Made by a program: the position numbers and the translations under genes
Source of the DNA: Posidonia oceanica
Lineage: Eukaryota > Streptophyta > Magnoliopsida > Alismatales > Posidoniaceae
Assembly (NCBI GenBank): GCA_037176725.1
Contig: JAZBRS010000020.1
Span: forward strand, 85,320,001-85,384,000
Length of the DNA stretch: 64,000 nucleotides
Direction: 5' to 3'
In this document: piece by piece, positions 22,451 through 33,790 of the stretch
Layout: every line of letters begins with the position of its first letter
Numbering within the stretch: the stretch's first letter is position 1
The notes under the pieces: generated by a model
What the model was told of the DNA's origin: nothing
What the model saw: the letters and a program-made list of their open reading frames with translations, nothing else
Databases searched by the model: none

Positions 22451-24824
22451 CACTGCTGGCAGTGCGGGGAGCACTGGGGCTGCTGATGTTGGAGGAAGGA
22501 CTAACCTGGACGGTGTTGCGACTGAGCTTGCTGTCGATTCTTCTGTTGCACTTCCGAGCATCCCCCGGGCAAACAGAGGGAGATAGGAAGAGAGGATTGC
22601 ACCGATAGGATCAGAAGGACCCACCAGGGCAGAGCTGGATTCAAAGAAGATTGGGGTAAGCTCCCAAGGTTCCGGCATCCTCGAAGCCTGCAGGCTCAGA
22701 AGAGGAAGGGCCAGCTAAGCTAGGGTGTGCGAGTGCAGGTGCAGGTGTATGAGCAGCCTCCTGCGGACTGACGACGAGGGTCCCGTTGTCAATCAGGTCC
22801 TGAACGACATCCCGGAGAGTGAGGCAATTATCCATCGAATGCCCCGTGGCTCGATGGCAATCGCAATACTTGCTTGCATCGTATTACCTTGGAAGAGGAT
22901 TTGGTGGCAAGCGAGTTTTCGGAAGCCTCAGAAGCGACACAACCTGGGGAAAGACGGCGCTTAGCGACTCACCAAGTAGGGTGAAGTCGCTCTTAGTGCG
23001 GCAGACTCGTCTCTGCCTAGGCTGTCGTCCTTGCTGAGCTGGTGCGATGTGATGCACCGGCTCAACGGTGACAGTGTGTGCAGTGGGTGCATAAATAGGT
23101 GCATGCACTAGCAGAAAAGGATCTGGCTGAATTTCTACAAAGGCAGGCACCTCAAGAGGATCCGCGCATGCAACAGCGTGCTGCTCAGAGCAGTCAGAAG
23201 TGGAGTTGTTGCTGCTGCGGCGATTGCTGGTGTCGTTGGCCTACCTAGCCAGTGCAGAAAGTGCAGGGAAAGGCCCACTCTGCAGCGAGCTTTCCCCACG
23301 GGTGCCAGCCCTAATCAGCGATGCAAAACTAGTGATGTGCTGGATGCAAAGCAGAGTCCCAGTTGCTGGCAGCGCCCCTTTGACGATCATCTCGATAGAA
23401 TCCTCCTCGGAGGGTCTATCCCTGACCTAGGCGGCTGTGGAGCGCCAGCGACCGACATACTCTCCGAATGGCTCTTGGGGCCTTTGCCGGATGGTGACGA
23501 GATCCTCCCTCTTGGGGATCAAGTCGAGGTTGAAAGCATATTGCTCAAGGAAAGCCCGAGAAAGACCAGTCCAAGTCTGAACCGCAGCCATGTCAAGGGA
23601 CGTGAACCACCTGAGCACAGGGCCTGTCAAACTCTTCTGGAACAGGCAGATAAGGAGCCTTTCATCATCCTGAAGCTAAGCAAGGTCCCCGCAATATGCC
23701 TTCAGATGCGAGATGGGGCAGCCTCTGCCATTGTATTTATCGAAGTCCAGGATGCGAAACTTCGAAGGGAGTGCGGCCTTTGGAAAGAGACAGAGGTCAC
23801 GAAATTGGTAAGGCTAGCGGTCTTGGCCTTGCACTTGACGAAGTGCTCTCTCTAGATCACCCAACCTGGTAAAGAAAGCGTCTAAGGCTGCTGCTGGCGA
23901 TGGTTGTGCAGCAAAGGTAGGGACCACGTATGCTGTGCGGGTCACACGAGAGCGCTCCTCCGGATCCACCGTCACGCCACCTAGTGTTGTAGCGTAAGGG
24001 CCAGCATACCCGTGTGAGGGTGCAAAGTGTGGTGCTACGTATGCAGGAGTCTGAACCTGATGCAAGGAAGATGGGTAGATGATATGCTGTGTAATGTAAG
24101 GTGTAGTGCCGGGGAGCAGCAGCTGTTGCACTGGCACAGTGCTGGGCAACGAACTTGAGGGGTGCTGTGCTCCTGCTAATCCAGAAGACTGGCCACTAGA
24201 GGAAGGAGTTGCATGCTGTGCAAAGTGCTGTGTAGATGCAGGAGGCCAAAAATGCGCCCCCATCGTCGGAGCTGTGAGGAGCCGAGGCGATGGAAAGGGC
24301 AGAGGTGCAGTGTAGTGCGCCTATAGGGCTATAGAGGGCGGCACCGGAACCTCAGGGGTTGGGCTGGAAGAGCAGGCCATAGTCAGGTCAAGTGCAAGAG
24401 CCATGCTTCACAGCCTATCAGCCTTAGCCAATAAACGCTGTGCTTGCGAGGCAAAGAAAGCATCGACCGACGGGCCGGGACGCAAGGAGGTGTCCGCCAA
24501 AGGGGGTGCGGAAAGCAAGGAAGCAATAGGAGTGGATCCTACGCAAGGGGCAGCCGTAGAAGGCTGGATTCCCAAGACGGGAAGGCCCTGGGATGGAACA
24601 GAAGGCGACGCTCCTGGAGCCAGAGTGGCGGTCACCACGACAGACTCGGTGACAAGCTCCAGGTCGGCTGGGGTCGACCCTTGATCCAAATAAAGGGGTT
24701 GGGAAGTCTCCTGCACTAGAAGTGGAGGGGAGACAGGGGACGCCAAAGTAGGGGAAGGAGAGACCGAAATCGGTATCTCCCTTGACGCCAAAGAGGAAGG
24801 AGGCTCGCCGGTATGCTAGGCCAT
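22450..24824 (-). pseudogene. Element C Gag (truncated)
   Basis: Gag of the same family as element B, read leftward. The start is probably the ATG at 24824, whose third codon is already TAG. A Pro/Ser/Ala-rich N-terminus follows, then PEERSR...DLERALRQV (about 23950-23820). The gag core includes RWFTSLDMA and KPFGEYV-like RQRPQEPFGEYVGRW (23630-23430), and there is a zinc-binding-like segment with NCLTLRDVVQDLIDNGT (about 22830). The frame stays open apart from stops up to about 22680, then shifts once. The gene ends abruptly where family-1 LTR sequence begins; no protease or pol follows. It is a 5' fragment of an element. Confidence 0.84.
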
Positions 24825-26106
24825 AGCGGACGGCGAGCGAGAGCAAAAAGGTCTGCGGCTAAAGGCAGGGACACAAGACCTAAGGTGAGCTACTGTCGAA
24901 GGCGACAGACAGCTTAGAGACAGAGAGGGACACTCAGGATCCTAGCTGAAGGAACCCGCACCTACCTGCAAAACAAATAAACGCGTTAGAGGTTGGATGC
25001 AAAAAAGAGTTATTAGGGGTGGCATGATGCAGATGAATGCCCTAATATGTGCTCTCTCACCATGCATGTCCTGAGTAGATGACCTACCAGGACGCACTTA
25101 GGGGTAATGGGATTATGCAGACTCCAGGCCAGAAAAAAGGCTCCCGTCTTGACCCTGCCAAAGCTCAGGTATAACGGGTGGTGCGTTAGTGGCCTCGACC
25201 CTGCTAGAAGCATGGGTGGTACCCTCCAATAACACCAACGCGACCCCTGTACAAGGGGGGACAGACCGACTGACTTACGCCACGCCAAAGTGTTGGGGGC
25301 AAGAGGTTGGGACTATCCTTCTCAGACTGTGGGTTGACTCAGATGAGAAGAATGCATGCTTTCTAAATGCTGATGCAAATGCTTTAGAGCATTTTACTTG
25401 CATTTTATTAACCAAGGGGGAAAATTGCAAGTTTTGGCTCTAGTTGTGCTTAGATGTTATTACTTTGCTTTATTGTGGCTTTTAGATTAAGCAAGAGGGG
25501 AGCAAGCAAGTTTCTACTATCCTAGGCATGGCATATGCAAATGGGAGAGAAACTAGAAGTCATGGCATGCAAGCAATTCACACAGCAGGGCAAAAAACAT
25601 GGGCATGGCATGTGCATGTTTACGTGGTCATGATAGTGAAAAGAAAACACTTATCATATCAAAAGGCAAGTATGTATGGTATGTGCTGGTGTAGTGGCAT
25701 GGCATTGGTGTAAAAGAAAGCATTCATCATTCAAAAGGCATGCATGGTGTGCCAAGCAAGTATTTAGACATGTGATGCAGGGAAATAAAGCAGCGCAAGC
25801 AATCATGGCATAAAGCAAGTAAATAAACAAGCAAGCAGGTAAGCAAGTAAGGCAAGCAGAAGCAAAAGGCAAGCAAAACACAAAAGCAAGCGGCGAGAAG
25901 GCCAAGACAAAAGCCAGAGTACAAGCTCCCCAGCGGAGTCGCCATTGTGCAACTCTACTGGGAGCCGACACAGGCAAGCAGGCATACAAACAAGGCGAGC
26001 AGGGGCACGAGGCAAGCCAGGGAATGTAGAATGCAAGCGGCGAGAAAGCCAAAGCGAAAGCCAGAGTCTGGAATCTTCAGCAGAATATCCGCTGGTGATT
26101 CCCATG
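24825..26106. other. Leader of element C
   Basis: Untranslated region between gag and PBS. 25130-25320 matches the leader of element B (30140-30420) in opposite orientation, sharing phrases such as GGTGGTACCCTC and CCCCCTTGTCAGGGG-like text. The part nearer the PBS (25700-26060) is rich in AAGCAAGCAGG-type words and contains an internal partial repeat of the PBS-flanking sequence (about 25900-25950 resembles 26060-26125). Confidence 0.6.
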
Positions 26107-26124
26107 TCCCCAGCGGAGTCGCCA
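26107..26124 (-). promoter_or_regulatory. Primer-binding site of element C (tRNA-Arg type)
   Basis: On the minus strand this reads TGGCGACTCCGCTGGGGA, one base from the LTR 3' end (26126). This is the PBS type I know from Ogre/Tat elements, complementary to the 3' end of a plant tRNA-Arg. It fixes the LTR to its right as the 5' LTR of a minus-strand element. Confidence 0.88.
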
Positions 26125-26125
26125 C

Positions 26126-26208
26126 TGTAGTAATCCTGAATTCTAATCGTCCATGGACGATGCCAAAAGCTCACGTGCACCGATCAAAATAGGCTCACTA
26201 TATGCGGC
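26126..26208 (-). mobile_element. Element C 5' LTR, 3'-terminal fragment
   Basis: 83 bp of family-2 LTR 3' end on the minus strand, from TGTAGTAATCC to GCGGC, where element B was inserted. The LTR resumes at 52662 in the same orientation. Confidence 0.9.
26204..26208. other. Target-site duplication of element B, left copy
   Basis: GCGGC immediately before TGTAGACACC. The right copy, 52662-52666, is GCGGT, one C-to-T change away. 5 bp is the usual size for Ty3/gypsy insertion. Confidence 0.8.
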
Positions 26209-26428
26209 TGTAGACACCCCATTCTGACAGCCTAGAAGTTGGTAGTTCTCTTTTGCAGGCTCGTGTGGTTTCTGGATTGGCATTCTCTTTTCTAACCCAT
26301 TTTCTAGCCCATTTCCAAACCCAAAACCTCACCCAAACCCTAGAAGCCTTTACCAAGCCTTCTTGCAATTTCTACAACACTTCTAGGCCCAAACCTAAGC
26401 CCATTTGCAGCTTATGCCACCTGAGTGT

Positions 26429-26544
26429 GTTGGACGCTGGAACAGGCAGCGTCCAACGTTGGACGCGGCCTGTGCTAGCATCCAACGTTGGACGTGCTCT
26501 AGTCTGGTGTCCAACGTTGGACGCGCTCTAGTCTGGCGTCCAAC
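26429..26544. repeat. Palindrome station 1 of 5' LTR (four hairpin arms)
   Basis: Begins GTTGGACGC and ends GCGTCCAAC, with three internal CCAACGTTGG junctions. It is thus a run of back-to-back inverted repeats separated by 10-16 bp spacers. Confidence 0.9.
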
Positions 26545-27243
26545 GGCTCGAGGTCAGCAGCGGCTGCTCCGCCCCCTCTAGCTCACCGCCCGTCCAATCC
26601 CACGCCTCCCCGCACTTACTACTCATCCATTCCTCCACTCCACGCCATCCACTACCTTCCAAGCATCACTTACTACCCATCTCCTCCTATTTCAGCCCGA
26701 AATCAGCCCTCACACCTCTCACTGACAGGTCTGCCTTCCGCCGGCCGTGTCAGCCACCGCCTCGCCTCTGCCGCCCTCTTGCCATTGCCCATGCCCTCCT
26801 CTGACAATCCACATGGACCTCACACACTCACCCACACCTGCCAGCACCTGGGCTCGTCTGAATTTGGCCTGCAAATCCCTGCCAACGCAAGAACCCATGT
26901 AGCATTTTGCACAAAACCAGCGACTTCATGCCTTTGCCATTCACACCACACTAAGCCTAGGAGAGAATTTCCACTTCCGAGAGCAAGAAGGCACTCCCCT
27001 CTCCATCCCCGACCCATTGTTAGCTCTTCCGGTGCTCCGAGCAGCTCAGGCAAGCCCGCCGAAGTCGCTGCCGTGCATACACTGCAACTCCGGTGAACCT
27101 CGTCGTCCTGCCGTTCCAAAGCTTCCAGAGGTCAGTCTTCTATCCCGTAGAGTCATGCATGTATGATAGTACGTGTCCATGTAGTTTTTACAAGATTTTA
27201 GCTCCTTTTGGATGTGATTCACATCCAAAAGGAAGTTCAGTGT

Positions 27244-27300
27244 GTTGGACGCACCAACTGGTGCGTCCAACGTTGGACGCGGCACAGGCCGGCGTCCAAC
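27244..27300. repeat. Palindrome station 2 of 5' LTR
   Basis: Dimer of hairpins. The first arm pair is nearly a perfect palindrome: TTGGACGCACCA, a 2-bp centre, TGGTGCGTCCAA. The second pair encloses GGCACAGGCCG. Confidence 0.9.
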
Positions 27301-27484
27301 GGCCTGCTTTGCATTGCCTTGGTTTGAATGCTTCCTATGCTTTTCCTTTGCATGCTCTCTTGCAAGCATATGCTATTTGCCTCCTTTTAATTCTCTCTGA
27401 TGTTATGCCATGATTTAAACTTGTTCCATGCTTGTTTGAAGGCTTTTTTTTTGCATGCTTATTATCTATCTATCTTCTGCCTTT

Positions 27485-27513
27485 GTTGGACGCTGGCTCA
27501 CCTAGCGTCCAAC
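27485..27513. repeat. Palindrome station 3 of 5' LTR (monomer)
   Basis: Single hairpin with 9-bp arms GTTGGACGC/GCGTCCAAC. The sister LTR has a dimer here (50552-50609). Confidence 0.9.
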
Positions 27514-27847
27514 GCCTCTGTTTGCTGTGCTTTACTGCTATGCCTATACCATGCACATTTTGGTTGTTATAATCTGATCCATGCATGCTTAGAGATGCCT
27601 GGCCCCTAAGGCAACCATGCTTAGGCTTGCTAGGACTCCTTTAAGCCATGTATTCCTTTTTTTAGTTTGAAGCTCATGTTCTTATATGCATGCCTTCTTT
27701 TATCTTGCCTCCTTGTATTAAATGCTTGCCATGTCTCCTTTGCATGCTCCTGTTAGTCTCTTACATGTTCTTAGTGTGTTTGCATGCATCTAGGTGGGGT
27801 AGAGCTGAGCTCCCCCATTAGAATAGGTGAGTTTGCATGCCTGGGTC

Positions 27848-28142
27848 GTTGGACGCTAGAGCCTTCAGCGTCCAACGTTGGACACTGCTGGCTCTAGCGT
27901 CCAACGTTCTGGCTCATCTCCTGTTTGTTTAATGCTTGCATACCTCTCTGATTTTGCTTACTTATTTGCTTCCTGTGTTCTTATGCATGTTTAGCTTCAG
28001 TAGCATCTGTTCTTTTATTTTAGTTAATTTATTTGCTTGTTTGTGCATGCTTTTTCGTGTTGTGCCTCCCAGAGCGTTGTACGCTGCTGGTGTTGGCGTC
28101 CAGGCGTCCAACGTTGGACGCCGACCCAGCTCGCGTCCAACG
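27848..28142. repeat. Palindrome stations 4 and 5 of 5' LTR
   Basis: Station 4 (27848-27905) is a dimer with one arm changed to GTTGGACAC. Station 5 (28093-28142) contains GCGTCCAACGTTGGACGCC followed by CGCGTCCAAC. Confidence 0.85.
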
Positions 28143-28314
28143 CCTTGGTTGTGCCTCTGGCCTGGCACTCAACACAGGTGCGGTTGGATTGTTTATTTTA
28201 TGCATCCGCTGTTTGCTTGCTTGATCCATGCTCAACTCCAGCAACCCAAATGCATGATCCCAACTCTCCTCTATCACTTGTATGCATCTTTTCTCCTCTC
28301 TGCCTTCTGTTCTT

Positions 28315-28582
28315 GTTGGACGCCAGCCTCTCTGGCATTCAACGTTGGACGGCCAGCCTACAGGCGTCCAACAACCTGCATGCTTGGATCTTTAATTTTG
28401 GCATGCTCCTTGTTCTGATTCTTCTTCTAAGCTTCTATTAGGTTAGATTTGCATGTCTAGCACCCATCTAGTTGCATATTTGCATCTATATTGCATCCAT
28501 ATAGTTAGAATGCATGAATTTCAAAATGTGCATGCTGTCTATCTGCAGTGGGTGTTGGACGTTGGTGTTGCCAGTGTCCAAT
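28315..28582. repeat. Palindrome stations 6 and 7 of 5' LTR
   Basis: Station 6 (28315-28372) is a dimer. Station 7 (28554-28582) is a degenerate monomer where the sister LTR has a dimer (51644-51700). Confidence 0.85.
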
Positions 28583-29542
28583 GCATGCAGATGGCTGACA
28601 GCCATTTTAAAGCGCCAATTTTGTTTCGCTCGCCATTTCTCGTGTTTTATTGCTTCTTTGGCTTACTATAACCCTAATGCATGTTGCCCACCCCTTTGTT
28701 TTGATTTTGCACCCTGCCTTGCCTCGTTTTCCGCACTATTCCCCGTTTCCTGCATTTTGCATTGTTTTCCCGCTCCTTTGCATGGTTTTCCACACCCTTT
28801 TGCATTGCTTTCCGCCTTTTGCATCGTTTTGTGCGCTTTGCAGTATTTCCCACATTTTTCACATTGTTTTCCGTGCCTGTTTTACTTTATTGCTTGTATG
28901 TTGCTCGCATTGCTTGGTTTTTCCACCGCTTTGTTTTATCGCTTGCATCTGCATATAGGGCCGTGATGCTTACTGCTTAGGAGTTCTCACGAACCAGGGT
29001 CCGCCCAGTTCGGAACACTAGCAGCGTAGCTGAGCACTTAGATAGCACGTTTATTTCCCTTGCATAATAGGTAAGCATTTAAGGCATTTAGGCATTAGGC
29101 TAGCAATTCCCTGCATAAGCGCGAGATTGCCTAAGAAAAACTGACTCTCGGACGTATCAGGGGTGCCTAACACCTTCCCCGTGCGTAACAAGAGTCCTTG
29201 CCCTTTCTCTTGGCTCGCATCGACCTTTCCCTTATCCTAGGCCTGAGTCATAGCATAGCATAATAGCATAGCATAGCTTAGCTTATCCTTGCATCTCTTT
29301 GCCCCTCCTTGCATCTGGTTCAGCATGTCTTTCATGCTTTACCCCCTGATTTTCCTTGTCTTCCATTTCAATAGACCCGGTGGCGACTCCGAATTGTCTT
29401 ATCATTTCTTTTCTTTTCTTTTGCCAGCGTTTCCGAGTCGAGTTCTTCCCTCGGATCCAGCCGCATATAGTGAGCCTATTTTGATCGGTGCACACAAGCT
29501 TTGGTAATGTGCATGGACGATTAGAATTTAGGATTACTACAG

Positions 29543-29560
29543 TGGTGACTCCACTGGGGA
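29543..29560 (+). promoter_or_regulatory. Primer-binding site of element B
   Basis: TGGTGACTCCACTGGGGA, directly after the LTR (one spacer base). It differs from the element C site at two positions, both CpG in C and TpG/CpA here. Confidence 0.88.
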
Positions 29561-30722
29561 GCAGTACTCCAGCTTTCGCCATGGCCTTCTCGCCTCTTGC
29601 TTGGGTGTTTTGCTCGTCTTTTGCTTCTGCCTGCTTTACCTGCTTACCTGCTTGCTTGTTTATTTACCTACTTTATGCCATGATTGCCTGCACTGCTTCA
29701 TTTTGCTTGCATCACATGTCTAAATACTTGCTTGGCACACCATGCATGCCTTTTGAATGATGAATGCTTCTTTTTACACCAATGCAATGTCACTACACCT
29801 GCACATGCTATGCATACCTGCTTTTTGCAATGATAAGTGTTTTTCTTTCACTATCATGCTCACACACACATACACATGCCATGCCCATGCCTTTTGCTGT
29901 GATGTGTGCTGTCTGCTTGCCATATCTGGGTGATTTTCTTCCCCTTTTGCATTTAAGCCTAAGGACAATTAGAGACTGATTGCTTCCCCCATGGCTAATT
30001 AAAAAATGTCAAGTAAAAAGAATTTCTAGGAGCAACTAGAGACTGCAAACTCACCTGCACCCCCTTGAGTTAATAAAAAACACAAGATAAAACGCGAAGC
30101 ATTTGCATAAAGCATCATATAGGGCATGCATACTTCTTATCTAAGTCCGCCTATAGTCTGAGAAGGATAGTCCCAGTCTCTTGCGTCCAACGCTTTGGTG
30201 TGGAGCAAGTAGATCGGTGTGTCCCCCCTTGTCAGGGGGTCGCGTCGGTGTTAGTAGAGGGTACCACCCATGCTTCTGGCAGGGTCAAGGCCACCTACGC
30301 AACACTACATCACCACCTGAGCTTTGGGCCGGGTTTAAGACGTGGGACCTGCTTTTTTCTAGCCTGAGTCGGCGACCCATACACCCCTGAGCGTCTGAAG
30401 TAGATTGCCTACTAGGACACCCTAGATTAGTGAGGGAGAGCATGCTAGAAAGCATACATCTGCATTCATATCATACATCTAACGCATTTGCTTTTACTTT
30501 TAGGTTCTACCCCCTTGATTTTGTTTGCTCTTCACACAGAGATCTGTCAGCGAGTTCCTTAGCTGGAGCTTGAGTATCCTCTCTTGCTGACGCCCCTGCT
30601 GCGATCCCTGCTTCTGATCATCCTCCCTTTCGAGCTACGTCGCTTTAGCGAACATAGCTCCTCCTAGGATTCGCCCCCTTGCTCCTGCTCGTAGCCCTGT
30701 GATCACCCGTTCTCGGTCAGCG
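29561..30722. other. Leader of element B
   Basis: Untranslated region before gag, homologous to the leader of element C (24825-26106) in inverted orientation. It starts with CTTGCTTG-type T/C/G-rich words. No gene seen. Confidence 0.6.
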
Positions 30723-33700
30723 ATGGCCCAATTTGTTGGTGACTCCCAGGTCCCTGTTGCCATGGAGGTGGCCCCTTTTTTGGCCCCTTCGGCTCCTGCA
30801 TACTCTCCCCTTGTGCCAGCGTCTCCTTCTCTGGTACAGCTGCTGCCTTCTTATTCTGTGGGGCAGTGGCAGACTCCGCTGGACCTGGTTGTCGAGACTG
30901 TCTTGATAACCGCCGCCTGCGCTCCGGAGGCACCACTGACTCCTCCTCCTCAGGGTGATGTCACTTCTGGCACTCACCTTGCTGCGGCGAATTACGCCCT
31001 AGGACCTCCGCCTCTTGGACAATCTGCGTCCCAGCTGCTTGATTCTAGTCCTCCGCGGGTCCTGCAACTCAGCATACCTGCTAATGGGTCCCCTGAGATG
31101 CAGTACCAGTAGCTGATGGAGACTGCCCAAAGACTGCAGGGCATGGCTCTATCTCTCCGCCCCGCATTTGTTCCTACTGCTCCCGAGGCTCCGCTGCGAC
31201 CTACTCTCATGTCACAGGCATTCCCTTCTGCTCCTCCGCCCAGACCACCGCCTCAGCTACTCACTGCTCAGGCGATGGGGGCCCAGCTTCTGCCTCCTGC
31301 ATTTGCACAACAACCAGCACAGCATCCTCCTCTGGCACCTAGTGGTCAGTCCGTAGGACTGATCGGAGCACAGCATCCCTCTGGCCTGTAGCCCGGCACC
31401 GTGCCGGTGCAACAGCTGATGCTCCAGCACACTGCATCACCTACTACTCAGCATGCTAGTTATACATACCCCCTGCATCAGCAATACCCTACCCCAGCAT
31501 ACATGCCTACACACACTGCACATCCACACGGATACGCCGCCCATCCCATCGCTCCACCAGGCGAGTGATGGTTGACCCAGAGGAGCACCTCGGTGCATCT
31601 TATGCGGCATATGTGGCCCCTGCCCCTGCTGTACCACCTCAGTTGGCAGCAGCTCCAGATTCCAGCGACAACAGGCTCGCTGTTCTGGAGAAAGCACTTC
31701 GACAAGTGCACGGCACAGACCACCAGTCTTGCCAGTTCCGGGACCTCTACTATTTCCTAGAGGCGGTACTCCCCCCGAAGTTCCGCATCCTGGTATTTGA
31801 AAAATACAATGGTAGAGACTACCCAATTGCACACCTGAAGGCGTACTGCGGAGAACTCGCTCAGCTCTAGGCTGACGAGAGGTTGCTAATCCGCTTGTTC
31901 CAGAAAAGTCTGAGTGGCCCTGCACTCAAGTGGTTCACCTCACTTGATATGGCCAGCATTAAGACGTGGAATGACCTCAGCCAGGCATTCCTGGGACAAT
32001 ACTCCTTCAACTTGGACCTGGTCCTTAAGCGCGCGAACCTCGTCGCATTAAAGCAGAACCCCGGCAAGCCGTTCGGGGAGTATGTCAGCCGCTGGCGCGC
32101 ACTCGCTTCGCAGGTTCGAGACGGACCCTCTAATGAGGAGTCCCTCAAAATTGTGATCGGGGGTGTGCAGCCTGCTGTCGGGGCTCTGCTCAGCATTCAA
32201 CCTATCACAACCTTGTCTACACTGATCTGGGCTGGCACCTGCGTGGAGAGTTTGCTACGGAGTGGCAACTTCCCGGCGCTCTCTGCGTTTGCCAAGCAGG
32301 TCACTGGCAACAGCAACAACAACAACTCCAGCAGCAACACCAGCAGCAACAGCAGTGGTACCAGCAACCGGCCCAAGAAGAAGGACTCACTGAAGCCTGC
32401 TGTTGCCTACGTCGACCCCGCGCCTATGCCTGTTCAGCTGGCGGTTCGCCCCCCCCCCCCGCATCAAGTAATCTATGCACCAGCACCTAGGGCACCCCCC
32501 ACACCACAAATCACCACCACCGCCCAACCGGTGTATCCCGCCGCACCGGTTCGACAAGCACAACCCCAGCGGCCAAGGTGGCCATGGCGTCAATTCACCC
32601 CACTAGTGGAACCGCAAACCGCTATCCTCCCCAAGGTTGAGACATTTCTGAGGTTTCCCAAGGCGCGCGCTTTGCCAAATCCACTTCCGCATTGGCATAA
32701 GGTGCACCTTTTCTGCGACTTTCATCGAGCCCCCAGGCACTTGACGAACAGTTGCCTCACTCTACGGGACGCCATCCAGAATTTGATCGAGTCGGGAACG
32801 ATCTCAATCCACACGCACGAGGCACCTTCTTCTGTCCCCCCATCAGCATCAGCCCCTGCATCAGCATTAGCACCCCCTCATCCCAGCATTGTCCACCAGC
32901 CCCTTCCAGAGCATCCCAATCCGGGAGGCGCGGGGACCTCGGGAATCTACTCTCTCTCTCCCTCCGAACCTGCTACGTCTGTGGTAGACCCCTCCGAGCT
33001 CATTCATGATGTCTCGGACCCCTTCCCTCTTGCTCTTTATCGTGCCGCCGTTGCCAGCTCCGAGTCGGGAGTCCATATGATCCGACCGCGTGCCAGGCCA
33101 GGGCGCTCTGCTGCTCGCCCTACCATGCATCCTCAGGCCCCTGCCCCTGTATACCTTGAAGCCATACCTCAGGCCCAGACCCCAGCCTCCTATCTAGGTA
33201 GGCCCCCAGTTAGCCTGTTAGCCTGGTCCCAGCCAGGGCCTCCTGCAACCTACCAATACCAGCAACCCCTGCCCTATTACCCAGCCAACCCTCCGATAGC
33301 CCCTCTCGTGCTCAAAGCATGGGCCCCTACGATTATTGACTTAACCTGGGACCCCCATCGCGTACCTTATGACTACGCCACGGAAACATGTGCAGAAGTC
33401 ATGCGATCAGGGAGAGTATACCAGCCCGCAGCACCAGTGGTAAGGCCTAGCCGTCCAGCACCCACTACACCTCCACCAGCAAGCCAGCCAGCAGCACCCT
33501 GGCCTATTAGCCAGCCCCTAGCACCCCCAGCATCAAGCCAGCCCCCTGCACCTAGCCCGGTAGAGCCAACTCCCAGAGCACCCCCTCCTGCTGCCAGAAA
33601 GCCGCACCACAAAACAGACATCACTTCCCAGCTTAGGAGGGTTAAAGTTGATATATCCATTTGGGACCTTATCCACTCCTCTTCCGAACACCGTGAGGCT

Positions 33701-33790
33701 TTTCTCAGAGTGTTCCAAGCTGCCCCAGTATCCCAAGCCATAGAGCCTGCAGCCCTGGAGAGCATGGTTGGCGTTATCACAGAGCCGTAA
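30723..33790 (+). pseudogene. Element B Gag
   Basis: Start chosen at the ATG 30723 (MAQFVGD), which matches the gag start of element C. The N-terminal ~270 residues are Pro/Ala/Gln-rich. The gag core follows: VFEKYNGRDYPIAHL (about 31795), RLFQKSLSGPALKWFTSLDM and KPFGEYVSRWRALASQV (31900-32120). Then come an Asn/Ser run, Pro-rich text and a zinc-binding-like segment HLFCDFHRAPRHLTNSC (about 32705). TAG stops at 31110, 31389 and 31868; one frame change between 31391 and 31565; then open from 31883 to TAA at 33788. The tail (DISIWDLIHSSSEHREAFL) leads into protease. Confidence 0.9.

Larger units (their letters stand above)
26209..29541 (+). mobile_element. Element B 5' LTR (family 2), complete, 3333 bp
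   Basis: Starts TGTAGACACCCCATTCTG and ends GGATTACTACA next to the PBS. It contains seven palindrome stations (separate entries), a T/G-rich stretch of short repeats of the GCATTGTTTTCCGC type (28740-28880) and the strongly conserved core with CCTAACACCTTCCCCGTGCG (29125-29200). Apparent open frames, including repeats read as LSFSVL-type peptides, have no protein support. The LTR would carry the promoter and poly(A) signals, which I cannot place exactly. Confidence 0.93.

Noticed and set aside
32448..32461. Run of C residues in gag as a programmed frameshift site
   Set aside because: The frame is open on both sides without shifting (Pro codons); it is a plain Pro-rich stretch.
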